A stretch of DNA of 64,000 nucleotides, from positions 2,170,001 to 2,234,000 of the forward strand of contig NZ_CP033878.1 of the NCBI RefSeq assembly GCF_009690625.1, read 5' to 3'. The number at the start of each line of letters is the position of its first letter. Position 1 is the first letter of the stretch. This DNA comes from Halorhabdus sp. CBA1104. Lineage in GTDB: Archaea; Halobacteriota; Halobacteria; Halobacteriales; Haloarculaceae. Below the pieces are notes generated by a model, which saw only the letters and a program-made list of their open reading frames with translations, ran no database searches and was not told the DNA's origin. The position numbers and the translations under genes are program-made. This document shows, one piece after another, positions 43,632 to 51,793 of this stretch.

Positions 43632-43918
43632 AGCGACGTCACGACGAGCGTTGCCGCCCAAGCCACCATCCCGATTCCCAGGACAATGCCGAGCCAGCCG
43701 ACGATCTTCAGCACGCGGGGCGAGAGCTGGTCGGGATCGATTCGTTCGGGGTTGTTGACGACGAGGCCACCGAACACCGTCAAGACGGCACCGACACCGA
43801 CCTCCAAGACGATCGTGACCGTCGGCTGCTCGCCGAAAAGCTGCTGTGAGACACCCAAAGACAGGTTCCCGAGTCCGAGCATGAGCACGCCCAGTCCGTA
43901 GCGAAAGCGGTCGTTCAT
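43628..43918 (-). CDS. small membrane protein, 96 residues
   Basis: Starts 'MNDRFRYGLGVLMLGLGNLS' and has three hydrophobic segments (about 8-25, 32-52 and 70-92) with a polar loop 'NNPERIDPDQLSPRVLK'. It has no recognisable family motif. The ATG at 43918 is used because the GTG seven codons further upstream adds only polar residues. Convergent with hisH, overlapping its stop by four bases. Confidence 0.65.
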   Translation of the reverse strand: MNDRFRYGLGVLMLGLGNLSLGVSQQLFGEQPTVTIVLEVGVGAVLTVFGGLVVNNPERIDPDQLSPRVLKIVGWLGIVLGIGMVAWAATLVVTSL

Positions 43919-44007
43919 ACCAACGCCGTCGACGGGCACTCAATTAAATACGGGGTATCGCCCGTCACAAAGTGGGTTTTATGCGCTTGGCCGACACGCT
44001 AACACAC

Positions 44008-44397
44008 ATGAAACGGACGATCGAAACCGACGACGCGCCCGCCGCGGTCGGGGCCTACAGTCAGGGAACGGCGACCGAGGACCTGGTGTTCACCGCCGGC
44101 CAGATTCCACTGACGCCCGACGGTGATCTGCTGGACGACGCCGCGACCGACGTACAAACCCAGCAAGCCCTCGAAAACGTCGAAGCCGTCCTTGCGGAAG
44201 CAGGCGTGAGTATGGCCGACGTGCTCAAAGTCACCGTCTATATGGCTTCCATCGAGCGCTTCGACGCGATGAACACCGCTTACGAGGAGTTCTTCGAGGA
44301 CGAGCCCCCAGCCCGGAGTGCTGTCGAGGTGGCGGCGTTGCCCAAAGGCGTCGACATCGAAATCGAAGCCATCGCGACGACTGGCGATGGAGAGTAA
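44008..44397 (+). CDS. ridA: RidA family enamine/imine deaminase
   Basis: 129 residues, the usual RidA length. Deaminates reactive 2-aminoacrylate and similar enamines made by PLP enzymes. 'APAAVGAYSQGTATEDLVFT' and 'VLKVTVYMASIERFDAMNTA' are typical. The substrate-binding Arg is in 'PPARSAVEVAALPKG'. The ATG at 44008 is preceded by a TATA-like box 28 bp or so upstream. Overlapped at its 3' end by the next small gene. Confidence 0.93.
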   Translation: MKRTIETDDAPAAVGAYSQGTATEDLVFTAGQIPLTPDGDLLDDAATDVQTQQALENVEAVLAEAGVSMADVLKVTVYMASIERFDAMNTAYEEFFEDEPPARSAVEVAALPKGVDIEIEAIATTGDGE

Positions 44398-44590
44398 CTG
44401 GCCGAATGGGGCAGTCTGGGGACTGGTCGGCGGGCTCTCGTATCTGGTGTTGCTCCAGGGCTACGAGCTTGTGAGTGCGATTGCCGTCGATCCGCTGGTG
44501 AAGTTCGGGACGGCGCTGGCAGTGACGATCGGGGCGAGCATACTGAGTGCGATCGTCGGTCCACGGCTGGCGGAGAACGTAAACGCTTAA
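44387..44590 (+). CDS. small membrane protein, 67 residues, overlapping ridA
   Basis: Its ATG is 11 bp before the end of ridA in another frame, so it is translationally linked. The sequence 'GLVGGLSYLVLLQGYELVSA' and 'TALAVTIGASILSAIVGPRL' forms two transmembrane helices. No known motif. It lies just upstream of tRNA-Ser, separated by 28 bp, so its terminator or read-through may affect that tRNA. Confidence 0.6.
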   Translation: MESNWPNGAVWGLVGGLSYLVLLQGYELVSAIAVDPLVKFGTALAVTIGASILSAIVGPRLAENVNA

Positions 44591-44618
44591 CCGCGCCCGC
44601 ACTGAACAGCGACTGCGA

Positions 44619-44700
44619 GCCAGGATGGCCGAACGGTAAGGCGCACGCCTGGAAAGCGTGTTCCCCTTCGGGATTCTGGGTTCAAATCCCAGTCCTGGCG
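44619..44700 (+). tRNA. tRNA-Ser (anticodon GGA)
   Basis: 82-nt serine tRNA. Acceptor GCCAGGA pairs with TCCTGGC, the discriminator base is G as required for serine, and the long variable arm is CGTGTTCCCCTTCGGGATT-like. The T-loop is GGTTCAAAT and the anticodon loop reads CTGGAAA (anticodon GGA). No intron is seen. The last 14 bases plus one following base are repeated at 44989-45003. Confidence 0.95.
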
Positions 44701-44701
44701 T
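44687..44701 (+). repeat. 15-bp direct repeat, copy 1, at the tRNA-Ser 3' end
   Basis: TCCCAGTCCTGGCGT; the same 15 bases are at 44989-45003, 302 bp downstream. tRNA 3' ends are the usual attachment sites of tyrosine recombinases, so this may be one att half. Confidence 0.6.
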
Positions 44702-45341
44702 CTTCTGTGAGGAACAGGCGTGACGAGCGAAGCGACCAGTCTGGAATTTGAAGCCCTGGAAGTCACAGTCCCGGAACGACCGAGCGTTGCGAGGGGGCGA
44801 AGCGACCTCGAGGTGCCGAACGGCGAAGCCGTGAGGCAGGAGGTCACACGCCCGGAACGTCTTCCTCCGGTTCAAACACCGCGGGACGCATCGCGTCCCG
44901 CGAGGCTCGCAGACGCTCTGCGTCTGCTCACCACCGGGAGACTCACTTCGTTCGGCTCCCGAAGTTCGCCTCGCGAGGCTCGGCGAACTCCCAGTCCTGG
45001 CGTGGACGACCCGAACGTTGTGAGGGGTCGCCGAACTCTCGAACGGGGAGAGCGCGGTCGAGGGAAGTGAGACCGCGGGATTGGGAACGGGGAACGAACT
45101 GACCCGTGAGCGGAGCGAACCGTGAGAGACGCGAGCAACTCGCGAGCGGCACAGATGCAATAGGGCGGGTGTGAAGTGCGGCCGGATGGAGAGACATAAA
45201 AGGCGACGCCAGACGGTGCGTGTACCAGGTGGTCGAAAGTGGCACAATCGACCGTTTTCCGGGGATTTTCGCCGGCGTTTCCGGGAAAGCGACTCCCGGA
45301 ACAGCAAAGTCTAACAGTCAGGGGTGTGAACACTGGCAGTG
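44702..45341. other. gene-free region with hairpin array after tRNA-Ser
   Basis: 640 bp without a credible gene. 44702-44880 has degenerate GAGCGAAGCGA-type repeats and a T-arm-like GGTTCAAAC at 44870-44878. Four hairpins follow: GCGGGACGC/GCGTCCCGC (44881-44901), GCAGACGC/GCGTCTGC (44909-44927), CGGGAG/CTCCCG (44935-44961) and GTTCGCC/GGCGAAC (44964-44988). Then the tRNA-Ser repeat. From 45004 to 45190 more palindromes occur (GACCC/GGGTC, GCGGTC/GACCGC). A TATA-like ATAAAAGG near 45196-45203 probably serves the ferredoxin gene. Confidence 0.55.
44989..45003 (+). repeat. 15-bp direct repeat, copy 2
   Basis: Exact copy of the tRNA-Ser 3' end, without the rest of the tRNA. It directly follows the row of hairpins at 44881-44988. 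It is the expected form of the distal att site of an element that has mostly been lost. Confidence 0.6.
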
Positions 45342-45731
45342 ATGCCCACTGTAGAGTACCTCAACTACGAAGCACTGGACGACCAAGGATGGGACATGGA
45401 CGACGACGACCTCTTCGAGAAGGCCGAGGGGGCCGGTCTCGACGACCAGGATTACGGGACAGTCGAAGTCGCCGAGGGCGAGTACGTCCTCGAAGCCGCC
45501 GAAGCACAGGGCTACGACTGGCCGTTCTCGTGTCGGGCCGGTGCCTGTGCCAACTGTGCCTCCATCGTCAAGGAAGGCGACATCGACATGGACATGCAGC
45601 AGATTCTCTCGGACGAAGAGGTCGAAGACAAAGGCGTCCGCCTGACCTGTGTCGGCACGCCGGCCACCGACGAGGTCAAAATCGTCTACAACGCAAAGCA
45701 CCTCGATTACCTGCAAAACCGCGTCATCTAA
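45342..45731 (+). CDS. fdx: halophilic 2Fe-2S ferredoxin
   Basis: 129 residues, plant-type ferredoxin with the haloarchaeal acidic insertion near the N-terminus ('[20 protein letters not shown]'). Cluster ligands are in '[11 protein letters not shown]' (three cysteines) and 'LTCVGTP' (the fourth). It carries electrons for 2-oxoacid oxidoreductases and other enzymes. The ATG at 45342 is preferred to the GTG three bases earlier. The last 15 bp (45717-45731), coding for the final residues and stop, are duplicated exactly 1,700 bp downstream. Confidence 0.94.
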   Translation: MPTVEYLNYEALDDQGWDMDDDDLFEKAEGAGLDDQDYGTVEVAEGEYVLEAAEAQGYDWPFSCRAGACANCASIVKEGDIDMDMQQILSDEEVEDKGVRLTCVGTPATDEVKIVYNAKHLDYLQNRVI

Positions 45732-45889
45732 TTAACAGCGTAAAACGCTCGTTACACAGATGCGGTCCCTTCGAGGGGTAGCGACAGTTCGGACCAGCTG
45801 TTTCCGGCCTGAACTAGCTCCCTCCTGACCGTTTCTCTTCAGCACCAACTGCGTTCAGAACAGATCTGTGTTTTCGGGTTTCGTTCGGA

Positions 45890-47296
45890 CTATTCGGACA
45901 GTGTTTCAACGACGCCGTCAACTGTGAACAGACCGAGGCCGTCCCGCTCCTCGGCTGCTTCCTCCAGTGACGACACGAACCCGCTTCGGCTGAACAGTGC
46001 GTACTCGTAGTTTACGTCGCCGTCGGTCGGCGACCACTCGATTTCGGGTGCCTCCTGTTCAAGCTGGGCGAGAACATCGTACCCCATCGGTTGCTGCTGG
46101 AATTTCGCTTCCCCGACCAGTAGCGTGTCGCCGTTCGTCGGGGCCACGATATCGATCTCGCGTCCGTCGGTGTCCCACCACCGACCCGGGGATTCCGTGA
46201 ACGTGTACACGTCTCCGTACTCGTAGAGAACGGCCCGCTGACAGAGTCGTTCGAACGACGAACTGACGAAGTCCGGAAGATGTGGTTCGACCAGTTCGTC
46301 GTATGCATCCGCCCCGAACACTTCGTACCGAGACGAGCGACCGTGCACGAACCGGAACCAGAACGCGAACAGTTGGTCCCGGATTCGATATCGGCTGTTC
46401 CGACTCCGGGTGGGGTCAACGGTGACTGGGTACTCCTGCTCGATTATCTGGAGTTCCCGCAGGCGGGAGAGGTAGTAACTCGCGCTGTTGGCGTTGATAC
46501 CAGCAGCCTGGATGATCTCGTTTCGCTTGTGGTTCCCCTCCGCCACCGCTTTCAGAACGGCGAAATACCGATCCACCTCGTCCAGTTCCCGGTACAGGAC
46601 GTCCTCGGGCTCCTCATGGAGGCCGCCATCACGGAGAAGCAAGGTTTCCGTAATGTTTCCCTGGAGTGACTGCGTGTCGTCCACAGCACGGAGGTACTCC
46701 GGCGTCCCCCCGAACACGCCGTACGCGATCACCTGCTCAGCCGGCGCGTAGTTCGGGAAGAACTCCATCGCGGCACCGAACGGTAACGGGCCGATTTCGA
46801 GTTTTCCGTTCGGCCGTTTCGAGATGCGACCGTACAGCGGTGAACTCCCGTCGAGCGCGATTTTGTGTATCATCCCGATCGCCGAGCCAGTCAACACGAA
46901 GGTCGTAGCCGTATCAGCGACTTCGTGATCCCAGATCCGCTGGATAAGGGACGGGAGCGCTTCGTTTTCGTCCACGAGGTACGGGAACTCGTCGAGGATT
47001 ACGATCGCATCCTGTTCAGCGAGGTACGTGAGAACATTCTCCCAGTCTTTCCGAATCCGGTTGACTCCCGGGAACACCGTTGCAGCATCAGCGATGAAGG
47101 AGTCGAGTTGCTGCTCCGTTGTCCCGTGTGCAGCTTGATGGTACACCGCGTCGTCACGGTTTTCGATGGATTTGACAACGAGCGCTGTCTTGCCCATCCG
47201 CCGACGTCCGTAGACGACGCTCAACTCCGCAGAGTCACTGTCGTATAAATCGTGGAGTCTGTCGAGTTCTTGTTCTCGGTTCACGAACGCAGGCAT
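45890..47296 (-). CDS. archaeal ATPase with PD-(D/E)XK-like C-terminal domain (DUF234 type)
   Basis: 468 residues. AAA-type ATPase core: Walker A 'GRRRMGKTA' (about 30-38), Walker B 'AIVILDEF' (about 97-104), sensor 'TGS' (about 136-138). A winged-helix region spans about 240-290. The C-terminal domain has 'FERLCQ' (Glu349), 'REIDIVA' (Asp382) and 'GEAKF' (Glu396, Lys398), which fits a PD-(D/E)XK nuclease. Codon and residue use looks less GC-rich and less acidic than in neighbours. The ATG at 47296 lies downstream of a leftward TATA box, so the message is nearly leaderless. Such proteins recur as isolated copies in archaeal genomes; function unproven. Confidence 0.85.
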   Translation of the reverse strand: MPAFVNREQELDRLHDLYDSDSAELSVVYGRRRMGKTALVVKSIENRDDAVYHQAAHGTTEQQLDSFIADAATVFPGVNRIRKDWENVLTYLAEQDAIVILDEFPYLVDENEALPSLIQRIWDHEVADTATTFVLTGSAIGMIHKIALDGSSPLYGRISKRPNGKLEIGPLPFGAAMEFFPNYAPAEQVIAYGVFGGTPEYLRAVDDTQSLQGNITETLLLRDGGLHEEPEDVLYRELDEVDRYFAVLKAVAEGNHKRNEIIQAAGINANSASYYLSRLRELQIIEQEYPVTVDPTRSRNSRYRIRDQLFAFWFRFVHGRSSRYEVFGADAYDELVEPHLPDFVSSSFERLCQRAVLYEYGDVYTFTESPGRWWDTDGREIDIVAPTNGDTLLVGEAKFQQQPMGYDVLAQLEQEAPEIEWSPTDGDVNYEYALFSRSGFVSSLEEAAEERDGLGLFTVDGVVETLSE

Positions 47297-47338
47297 ACCC
47301 CACCTTTGAACCACCAGCACATAAAACGTGCAGATAGC

Positions 47339-47374
47339 GTAGCTCAAACTATCGTAGCTCAAACTACGGTAGTT
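47339..47374. promoter_or_regulatory. repeated palindromic motif upstream of the ATPase gene
   Basis: GTAGCTCAAACTA occurs at 47339-47351 and again at 47354-47366, 15 bp apart. It overlaps a perfect AACTAC-G-GTAGTT palindrome (47362-47374). The minus-strand TATA box is at about 47321-47328, so these sites lie just upstream of the promoter. They could bind an activator, or the encoded protein itself. Confidence 0.45.
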
Positions 47375-47416
47375 GGAACAACGGAACGTTAGAGTATGTA
47401 AATACGGGGTAAAGAG

Positions 47417-47431
47417 AACCGCGTCATCTAA
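47417..47431 (+). repeat. right 15-bp repeat of the 1.7-kb element
   Basis: Exact copy of the ferredoxin 3' end (45717-45731). It is followed by sequence that was probably the original downstream side of the ferredoxin gene. Confidence 0.6.
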
Positions 47432-47552
47432 CGCGGCCCACTCTTTCGTCGTTGGGAACCCGACCAGTCGTAGAGACAGCAGTCGCTCGGGAGAGACGAT
47501 AGGGGATGAGTGCTTCCACAAGGGCTAACTCCCGGCCACGAGAGATGCGACT

Positions 47553-48536
47553 GTGAACGCGACGCTTCCGGACCTGCTCAGGCTCGTCGTCGTGCCCGTC
47601 CTCGGCTGGGCTGCCTGGCGGGACGTGCGAACGCGGCGAGTGCCGAACCGAACGTGGCTCCCACTTGGCGTGCTTGGAGTCGTCTTGCTGGCCTGGGACG
47701 GGTGGCTGGTCTGGACCGGCAATACAATTCAGTTCGCGGACCCCGGGCTGTTCGTCCTCCGCGTGGCGATCAGCCTCGGCCTGTTGGTCCCCTTCGCCTA
47801 CGCATTCTGGTGGTTCGGCGGATTTGGCGGCGCTGACGCCAAGGCGCTGATCGTCTTGGCGATCCTCTTTCCGACCTATCCGACCTACCTGTTCGACGGG
47901 TTCGTCCTGCCGGCACTCGAACCGACGCTGGGTGTGTTCTCGCTGACGATCCTCTCGAACGCCGTGCTCGTCGGCCTGGCGTACCCGCTCGCACTCGCCG
48001 GTCGGAACGCCCTGGGCGGCCACCTCGGCAAGGCGATGTTCATCGGGCGACCGATCTCGGCCGAGCGTGCGATCGAGGAGTACGGCCGACTCCTGGAGAC
48101 ACCCGCTGGCTTCACTCGCCGGGGGCTCGATCTCGATGCCCTACGGATGTACCTGCGCTGGCGTAGGTGTTCGCTCTCTGACCTCCGGGCCGACCCAGAA
48201 GCGTATCGCGATCCCGAGTCGCTCCCGGCCGATCCGAACCCGCCCGGTGATGGGTCGATTCCAGTCGGCGAGGACCGTGTGGCGCTCCCGGACGGCGGGG
48301 AGTTCGACGACCCCTGGGGAGCCCAGGCGTTTCTGGACGATATCGACAGCACGGCCTATGGGACGACGCCCGAGGGGCTTCGGGAAGGGCTGGATGTCCT
48401 CGCGTCGGCCGAAACCGTCTGGATCACACCGGGGATCCCGTTCCTCGTCCCGATGTTCGGTGGCCTGCTGGTCAGCCTGACGGCCGGGGACATCCTCGTC
48501 TGGTTGCTCTCGCTGGTCGGGCTGGGCGCGGTTTGA
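47553..48536 (+). CDS. pibD: archaeal prepilin peptidase PibD-like (A24 family)
   Basis: 327 residues from a GTG. Membrane aspartyl protease that cleaves class III signal peptides of archaellins and pilins. Catalytic aspartates are in '[16 protein letters not shown]' (about residue 24) and '[12 protein letters not shown]' (about residue 94), the GxGD-type motif. Seven to eight hydrophobic segments occur, with a large cytoplasmic loop (about 190-280) that is longer than in bacterial enzymes. No archaellin gene is adjacent. Alternative starts in-frame are absent close by. Confidence 0.9.
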   Translation: MNATLPDLLRLVVVPVLGWAAWRDVRTRRVPNRTWLPLGVLGVVLLAWDGWLVWTGNTIQFADPGLFVLRVAISLGLLVPFAYAFWWFGGFGGADAKALIVLAILFPTYPTYLFDGFVLPALEPTLGVFSLTILSNAVLVGLAYPLALAGRNALGGHLGKAMFIGRPISAERAIEEYGRLLETPAGFTRRGLDLDALRMYLRWRRCSLSDLRADPEAYRDPESLPADPNPPGDGSIPVGEDRVALPDGGEFDDPWGAQAFLDDIDSTAYGTTPEGLREGLDVLASAETVWITPGIPFLVPMFGGLLVSLTAGDILVWLLSLVGLGAV

Positions 48537-48763
48537 GTCGACAGTGAAACGTGGGTGATCGGGCGGCTCGCTGTGGGTGGACGTGCCCATCCGGACGAGC
48601 CTCGCCATCAGTGGACTCGTTTTCGGGACCGGCTGGGCCGGTGAGTTGTCCGCCATCGGCAGAAGCGAGGCTCACAGTCGGGCCATCGCGACAAAAGGTG
48701 TCTGCAGCGACAGCTTCGATCGCGACAAAAGGCCTATGCGGGGACACCTCCGACTGGGAAGAT

Positions 48764-49135
48764 ATGACTGGCGCCGAGGTCGATCTCGCCTTCGAGGAGC
48801 AAACGTATCTCCCGGCAGTGGCCCAAGACGCCGAGACGGGCGACGTCCTCATGCTCGCGTACGTGACACGGGACGCTCTGGAGCGAACGCGCGAGACCGG
48901 GCTGGCACACTACTACTCGCGGAGTCGCGACGAACTCTGGCAGAAGGGGGAATCGAGCGGCCACATCCAGCACGTCGAGGAGATCCGTGTCGACTGTGAC
49001 GGCGACGCCCTGCTGTATCTGATCGACCAGGAGGGTGGAGCCTGCCACACGGGGTATCGGTCCTGTTTCCACCGGACGATCGACGGCGAAGTCGTCGGCG
49101 AGCAAGTTTTCGACCCCGAAGCCGTCTACGAGTGA
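48764..49135 (+). CDS. hisI: phosphoribosyl-AMP cyclohydrolase
   Basis: 123 residues. Opens the purine ring of phosphoribosyl-AMP in histidine synthesis. Conserved '[20 protein letters not shown]' and the zinc and magnesium site '[20 protein letters not shown]', followed by 'GYRSCF', are all present. It is the stand-alone form without HisE. The coiled-coil gene downstream starts four bases after its stop, so the pair forms an operon. The promoter region holds a 14-bp direct repeat (48685-48698 and 48719-48732). Confidence 0.94.
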   Translation: MTGAEVDLAFEEQTYLPAVAQDAETGDVLMLAYVTRDALERTRETGLAHYYSRSRDELWQKGESSGHIQHVEEIRVDCDGDALLYLIDQEGGACHTGYRSCFHRTIDGEVVGEQVFDPEAVYE

Positions 49136-49139
49136 ATCC

Positions 49140-50312
49140 ATGAGCGAGCACGCAGACGTCTCGGCGGTCGAGGACGTCCAGGCCGACGCCGAGGCACTGG
49201 TGGCCGAGCTAGAACGGACAGCGACAGCTTACGAGCAGGCGTGCAAGCGGGTCGAAGAGGCCGGAGAAGACCGACTCGTGCAACTCAGGGAGTATTACGA
49301 CGAGATTGCGGGATTGCTGGATCGCTACGAGGAACAGGCGACCAGTGACGGTGAGACGGACGTCGACATGGAGGCGTTCATCGAATTTCAGGAGAAGGTC
49401 GGTCGATTCATCGAGCGATTACCCGAGGACATAGATCACTACGACGCCTTCGAGGCGGTCGACGAGCAGATGCACCAGCGGTGGGTCAAGCAGTCGGACT
49501 TCGAGGCGGCACGGGATGCACTCCAGCCGATCGCGACGCTCGTCGAACGGTTAGACGAGCGAGAGCGTGCCCGCGACCAGTATCGGGAAGCGCGCCACGA
49601 CGTCGCCGCCCGCGAACGCGAACTGGCTCGACAAATCGACGACCTGGAGTCGCTGCTGGCGCTGGGCGATGCGGACTTGAATGCCCCGGTCGAGCAACTG
49701 CGGGAGCCGATCGAGCAGTACAATCGCTCCGTCAGTGAGGCCTTCGAGACGTTCAAACGCGATCGATCGACCCGCGACGTGCTGGCGTTCGTCGAGGCGA
49801 CCAAGACCGATCCGTTGGTCGAATACAGACAGCCCCCGACCGATCTGGCGACCTACGTCACCGATAGCGAGGCCGGGACGGAATCGATTCCGACGCTGCT
49901 CGAATACGCCGAGTACTCGATCTCGAAACTACAGCACTACGTCCCCGATGCCCGCGAACTGAAACGCAACGTCGCTACCCACCAGACGTACCTCCGCCGG
50001 CTCGACGCCGAGCCCCTGACAGTGAGTTGGCCCCCGCCGGATCCGGAGACGCTGTGGTGGCGGTGTCGGGAACTCATCCCGGTCGTCGGCAAGTTTGCCC
50101 CCGACGGGACGGTGACCAAACTGCGGACAATCCGGGAACTACCAGAGACAGTCGACTACGAGCGCCTGCGGGAGAGTGTCCGTGCCAGAGAGCAACTCGA
50201 CGACGACGAACGCGAACGGCTCGAAAGTGGGGCCGTCGAAGACGAGCTGGCGACCGTACGGCCCGCACGCGAGACGCTCGGCGAGGCCCTCGACGCCCAC
50301 CCGGAGCGATAG
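49140..50312 (+). CDS. coiled-coil protein of unknown function (DUF7118-type)
   Basis: 390 residues, strongly helical and charged. Long coiled-coil-like segments span about 10-60, 120-200 and 215-260; a more globular part (about 285-340) includes 'PLTVSWPPPDPETLWWRCRE'. There is no signal peptide or membrane helix. It matches a haloarchaeal conserved family with no known function. It is encoded with hisI at a 4-bp gap, but a role in histidine synthesis is not implied. Confidence 0.75.
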   Translation: MSEHADVSAVEDVQADAEALVAELERTATAYEQACKRVEEAGEDRLVQLREYYDEIAGLLDRYEEQATSDGETDVDMEAFIEFQEKVGRFIERLPEDIDHYDAFEAVDEQMHQRWVKQSDFEAARDALQPIATLVERLDERERARDQYREARHDVAARERELARQIDDLESLLALGDADLNAPVEQLREPIEQYNRSVSEAFETFKRDRSTRDVLAFVEATKTDPLVEYRQPPTDLATYVTDSEAGTESIPTLLEYAEYSISKLQHYVPDARELKRNVATHQTYLRRLDAEPLTVSWPPPDPETLWWRCRELIPVVGKFAPDGTVTKLRTIRELPETVDYERLRESVRAREQLDDDERERLESGAVEDELATVRPARETLGEALDAHPER

Positions 50313-50378
50313 CGAAGCAGCGACCGAGCGCACCGATTCCGATGGCTATTATACCTCTCCGCTTGCGGATTCGAGCAC

Positions 50379-50909
50379 ATGGCAAACCAGGACCTCATCG
50401 ACGCGCTCAGGGCAGCAGACGCCGTACAGTACGGCGAGTTCGAACTCTCACACGGCGGCACCAGCGACTACTACGTCGATAAGTACGTCTTCGAGACCAG
50501 TCCCGACTGTCTGGGGGCGATCGCCGAGGCGTTCGCCCGGCGACTGGACGAGACGACACTCGCCGGGGTCGCCCTCGGTGCGGTCCCACTGGTCGCGGTC
50601 ACGAGCGTCGAAACCGAAAGCCCGTACGTCATCGTGCGGAAACAGCGCAAGGAGTACGGAACGGGGAACTTGATCGAGGGCGACCTCGAAGCCGGTGAGG
50701 AAGTCGTCGTCCTCGAAGATATCGCCACCACCGGCCAGAGCGCTGTCGAGGCCGTCGAGGCACTGCGCGAGGCGGGGGCCGTCGTCGATCGCGTGCTGGT
50801 CGTCGTCGATCGCCAGGCGGGTGCTGCCGAGAACCTCGCCAAAAGAGACGTCGAACTTGAGTCACTGGTGACTGCCGAGGAGCTACTGGCCGAGCGAGAC
50901 GACGAGTGA
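50379..50909 (+). CDS. pyrE: orotate phosphoribosyltransferase
   Basis: 176 residues. Attaches PRPP to orotate to give OMP in pyrimidine synthesis. The PRPP loop is '[14 protein letters not shown]' (about 108-121). '[15 protein letters not shown]' and '[14 protein letters not shown]' are substrate-binding elements. A TATA-like ATTATAC is about 32 bp upstream of the ATG. The downstream gene, gfcR, encodes a phosphoribosyltransferase-like regulator that is a diverged relative. Confidence 0.94.
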   Translation: MANQDLIDALRAADAVQYGEFELSHGGTSDYYVDKYVFETSPDCLGAIAEAFARRLDETTLAGVALGAVPLVAVTSVETESPYVIVRKQRKEYGTGNLIEGDLEAGEEVVVLEDIATTGQSAVEAVEALREAGAVVDRVLVVVDRQAGAAENLAKRDVELESLVTAEELLAERDDE

Positions 50910-50965
50910 GAGTGCGTCCGACCCCACGAAAGTGTATAGATCTCCGTTCTTCCCATCCGAAATAT

Positions 50966-50977
50966 TCACGTTCGTGA
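50966..50977. promoter_or_regulatory. TCACG-TT-CGTGA inverted repeat upstream of gfcR
   Basis: 12-bp perfect palindrome between the TATA-like AAATATT and the gfcR start. Its core CACGTTCGTG differs by one base from CACGTTCTTG in the permease upstream palindrome at 51712-51729, so one factor might bind both. Confidence 0.4.
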
Positions 50978-50994
50978 CGTGACAATGGGTGCGT

Positions 50995-51711
50995 ATGAGA
51001 CGAGACGAGAAGGCAGCCCTCCAGTTGCGGGCCGTCTCCATGCTCCGAGAGCTGAAAGCGACCCGTACGTACGACACCCTCGCCGACGAGACAGGTCTGT
51101 CGGCGGGCGATCTCAACCGTTACGTCAACGGCCACGTCCTCCCAGGCGTCGAACGCGCCCGGCGAATCGTCGGGGAGGTTGGCCCGGACGTCCTCGCCGG
51201 TGAGATCGAAGCGCGGATCGACCGAGACGAGGACGGCTACGTCGACAACACCGCGGTTGTCTTCGATCAGACACTACTGGACCTGGTGGCCGGCGTCGCC
51301 GTCGAGTCCGAGGGTCTCACCGCGCCCGATGCCGTCCTGACTGCAGCCACCGACGGGATCACGTTTGCCAGCGCAATGGCGAGACAGTTCGACGTGCCCG
51401 CCGTCTACGCAAAGAAGTCCCGCGAGACTGCCGTCCCCGAATTCGTCGAGGCCCGCCAGCGGGTCACACCGGGCATCGAGATCACCTACTCGCTGCCCGC
51501 CGATGCGCTCGATCGCGGTGACGAAGTGATCGTCGTCGACGACTTCGTTCGCTCGGGCAACACCCAACAGCTGTTGCTGGAACTCACCGAAAAGGCCGGT
51601 GTCACCGTCACAGCCGTGATCACGCTCATCGCCGTCGGTGACGACGGGATCGAATCGGTACGAAACCGGGCCGATGCCCCCGTCGTCGCGTTCACGTCAC
51701 TCGCCGAGTGA
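50995..51711 (+). CDS. gfcR: GfcR-type regulator: HTH plus phosphoribosyltransferase-like domain
   Basis: 238 residues. An N-terminal HTH ('LADETGLSAGDLNRYVNGHV', about 27-46) is fused to a PRTase fold (about 80-235) with the PRPP loop 'VIVVDDFVRSGNTQQ'. In Haloferax GfcR activates the genes of glucose and fructose breakdown. A TATA-like AAATATTC is about 30 bp upstream. A short inverted repeat TCACG-TT-CGTGA (50966-50977) stands at the start. The gene is adjacent to pyrE and to a base permease; its local operon partners suggest it could also sense nucleotides. Confidence 0.88.
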   Translation: MRRDEKAALQLRAVSMLRELKATRTYDTLADETGLSAGDLNRYVNGHVLPGVERARRIVGEVGPDVLAGEIEARIDRDEDGYVDNTAVVFDQTLLDLVAGVAVESEGLTAPDAVLTAATDGITFASAMARQFDVPAVYAKKSRETAVPEFVEARQRVTPGIEITYSLPADALDRGDEVIVVDDFVRSGNTQQLLLELTEKAGVTVTAVITLIAVGDDGIESVRNRADAPVVAFTSLAE

Positions 51712-51729
51712 TATACACGTTCTTGTATA
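51712..51729. promoter_or_regulatory. TATACA-N6-TGTATA palindrome before the permease gene
   Basis: Perfect 6-6-6 inverted repeat immediately after the gfcR stop. It lies 65-82 bp before the permease ATG, upstream of a TATA-like run at about 51750. This is a plausible operator for the permease. Confidence 0.5.
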
Positions 51730-51793
51730 CTTTGGGCGTAGATAACTAAACGATTAAGTCCCTCTGTGCAAGTTGGTCGATCGTGGTGGATAC

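Larger units (their letters stand above)
45717..47431. mobile_element. probable 1.7-kb integrated element with 15-bp flanking repeats
   Basis: Left repeat 45717-45731 and right repeat 47417-47431 are identical (AACCGCGTCATCTAA), and the spacing is exactly 1,700 bp. The left copy is the 3' end of the ferredoxin gene including its stop codon. Between the repeats are only one gene (ATPase-nuclease-like, minus strand) and two short non-coding flanks. The unit looks like a site-specific insertion that keeps the target gene intact, or an old integration that left only this cargo. No integrase gene is present, so movement would need help or the encoded protein itself. Confidence 0.55.

Noticed and set aside
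44870-44878. A second tRNA gene signalled by GGTTCAAAC
   Set aside because: No matching acceptor, D or anticodon stems nearby. It may be a remnant but cannot be called a tRNA.
44881-44988. The four hairpins as a CRISPR array
   Set aside because: Arms and loops differ among the hairpins, and there are no equal repeats with regular spacers.
45717-47431. The 1.7-kb unit as a classical IS element
   Set aside because: No transposase, no terminal inverted repeats at its borders, and a 15-bp flank that matches a gene end points to another mechanism.
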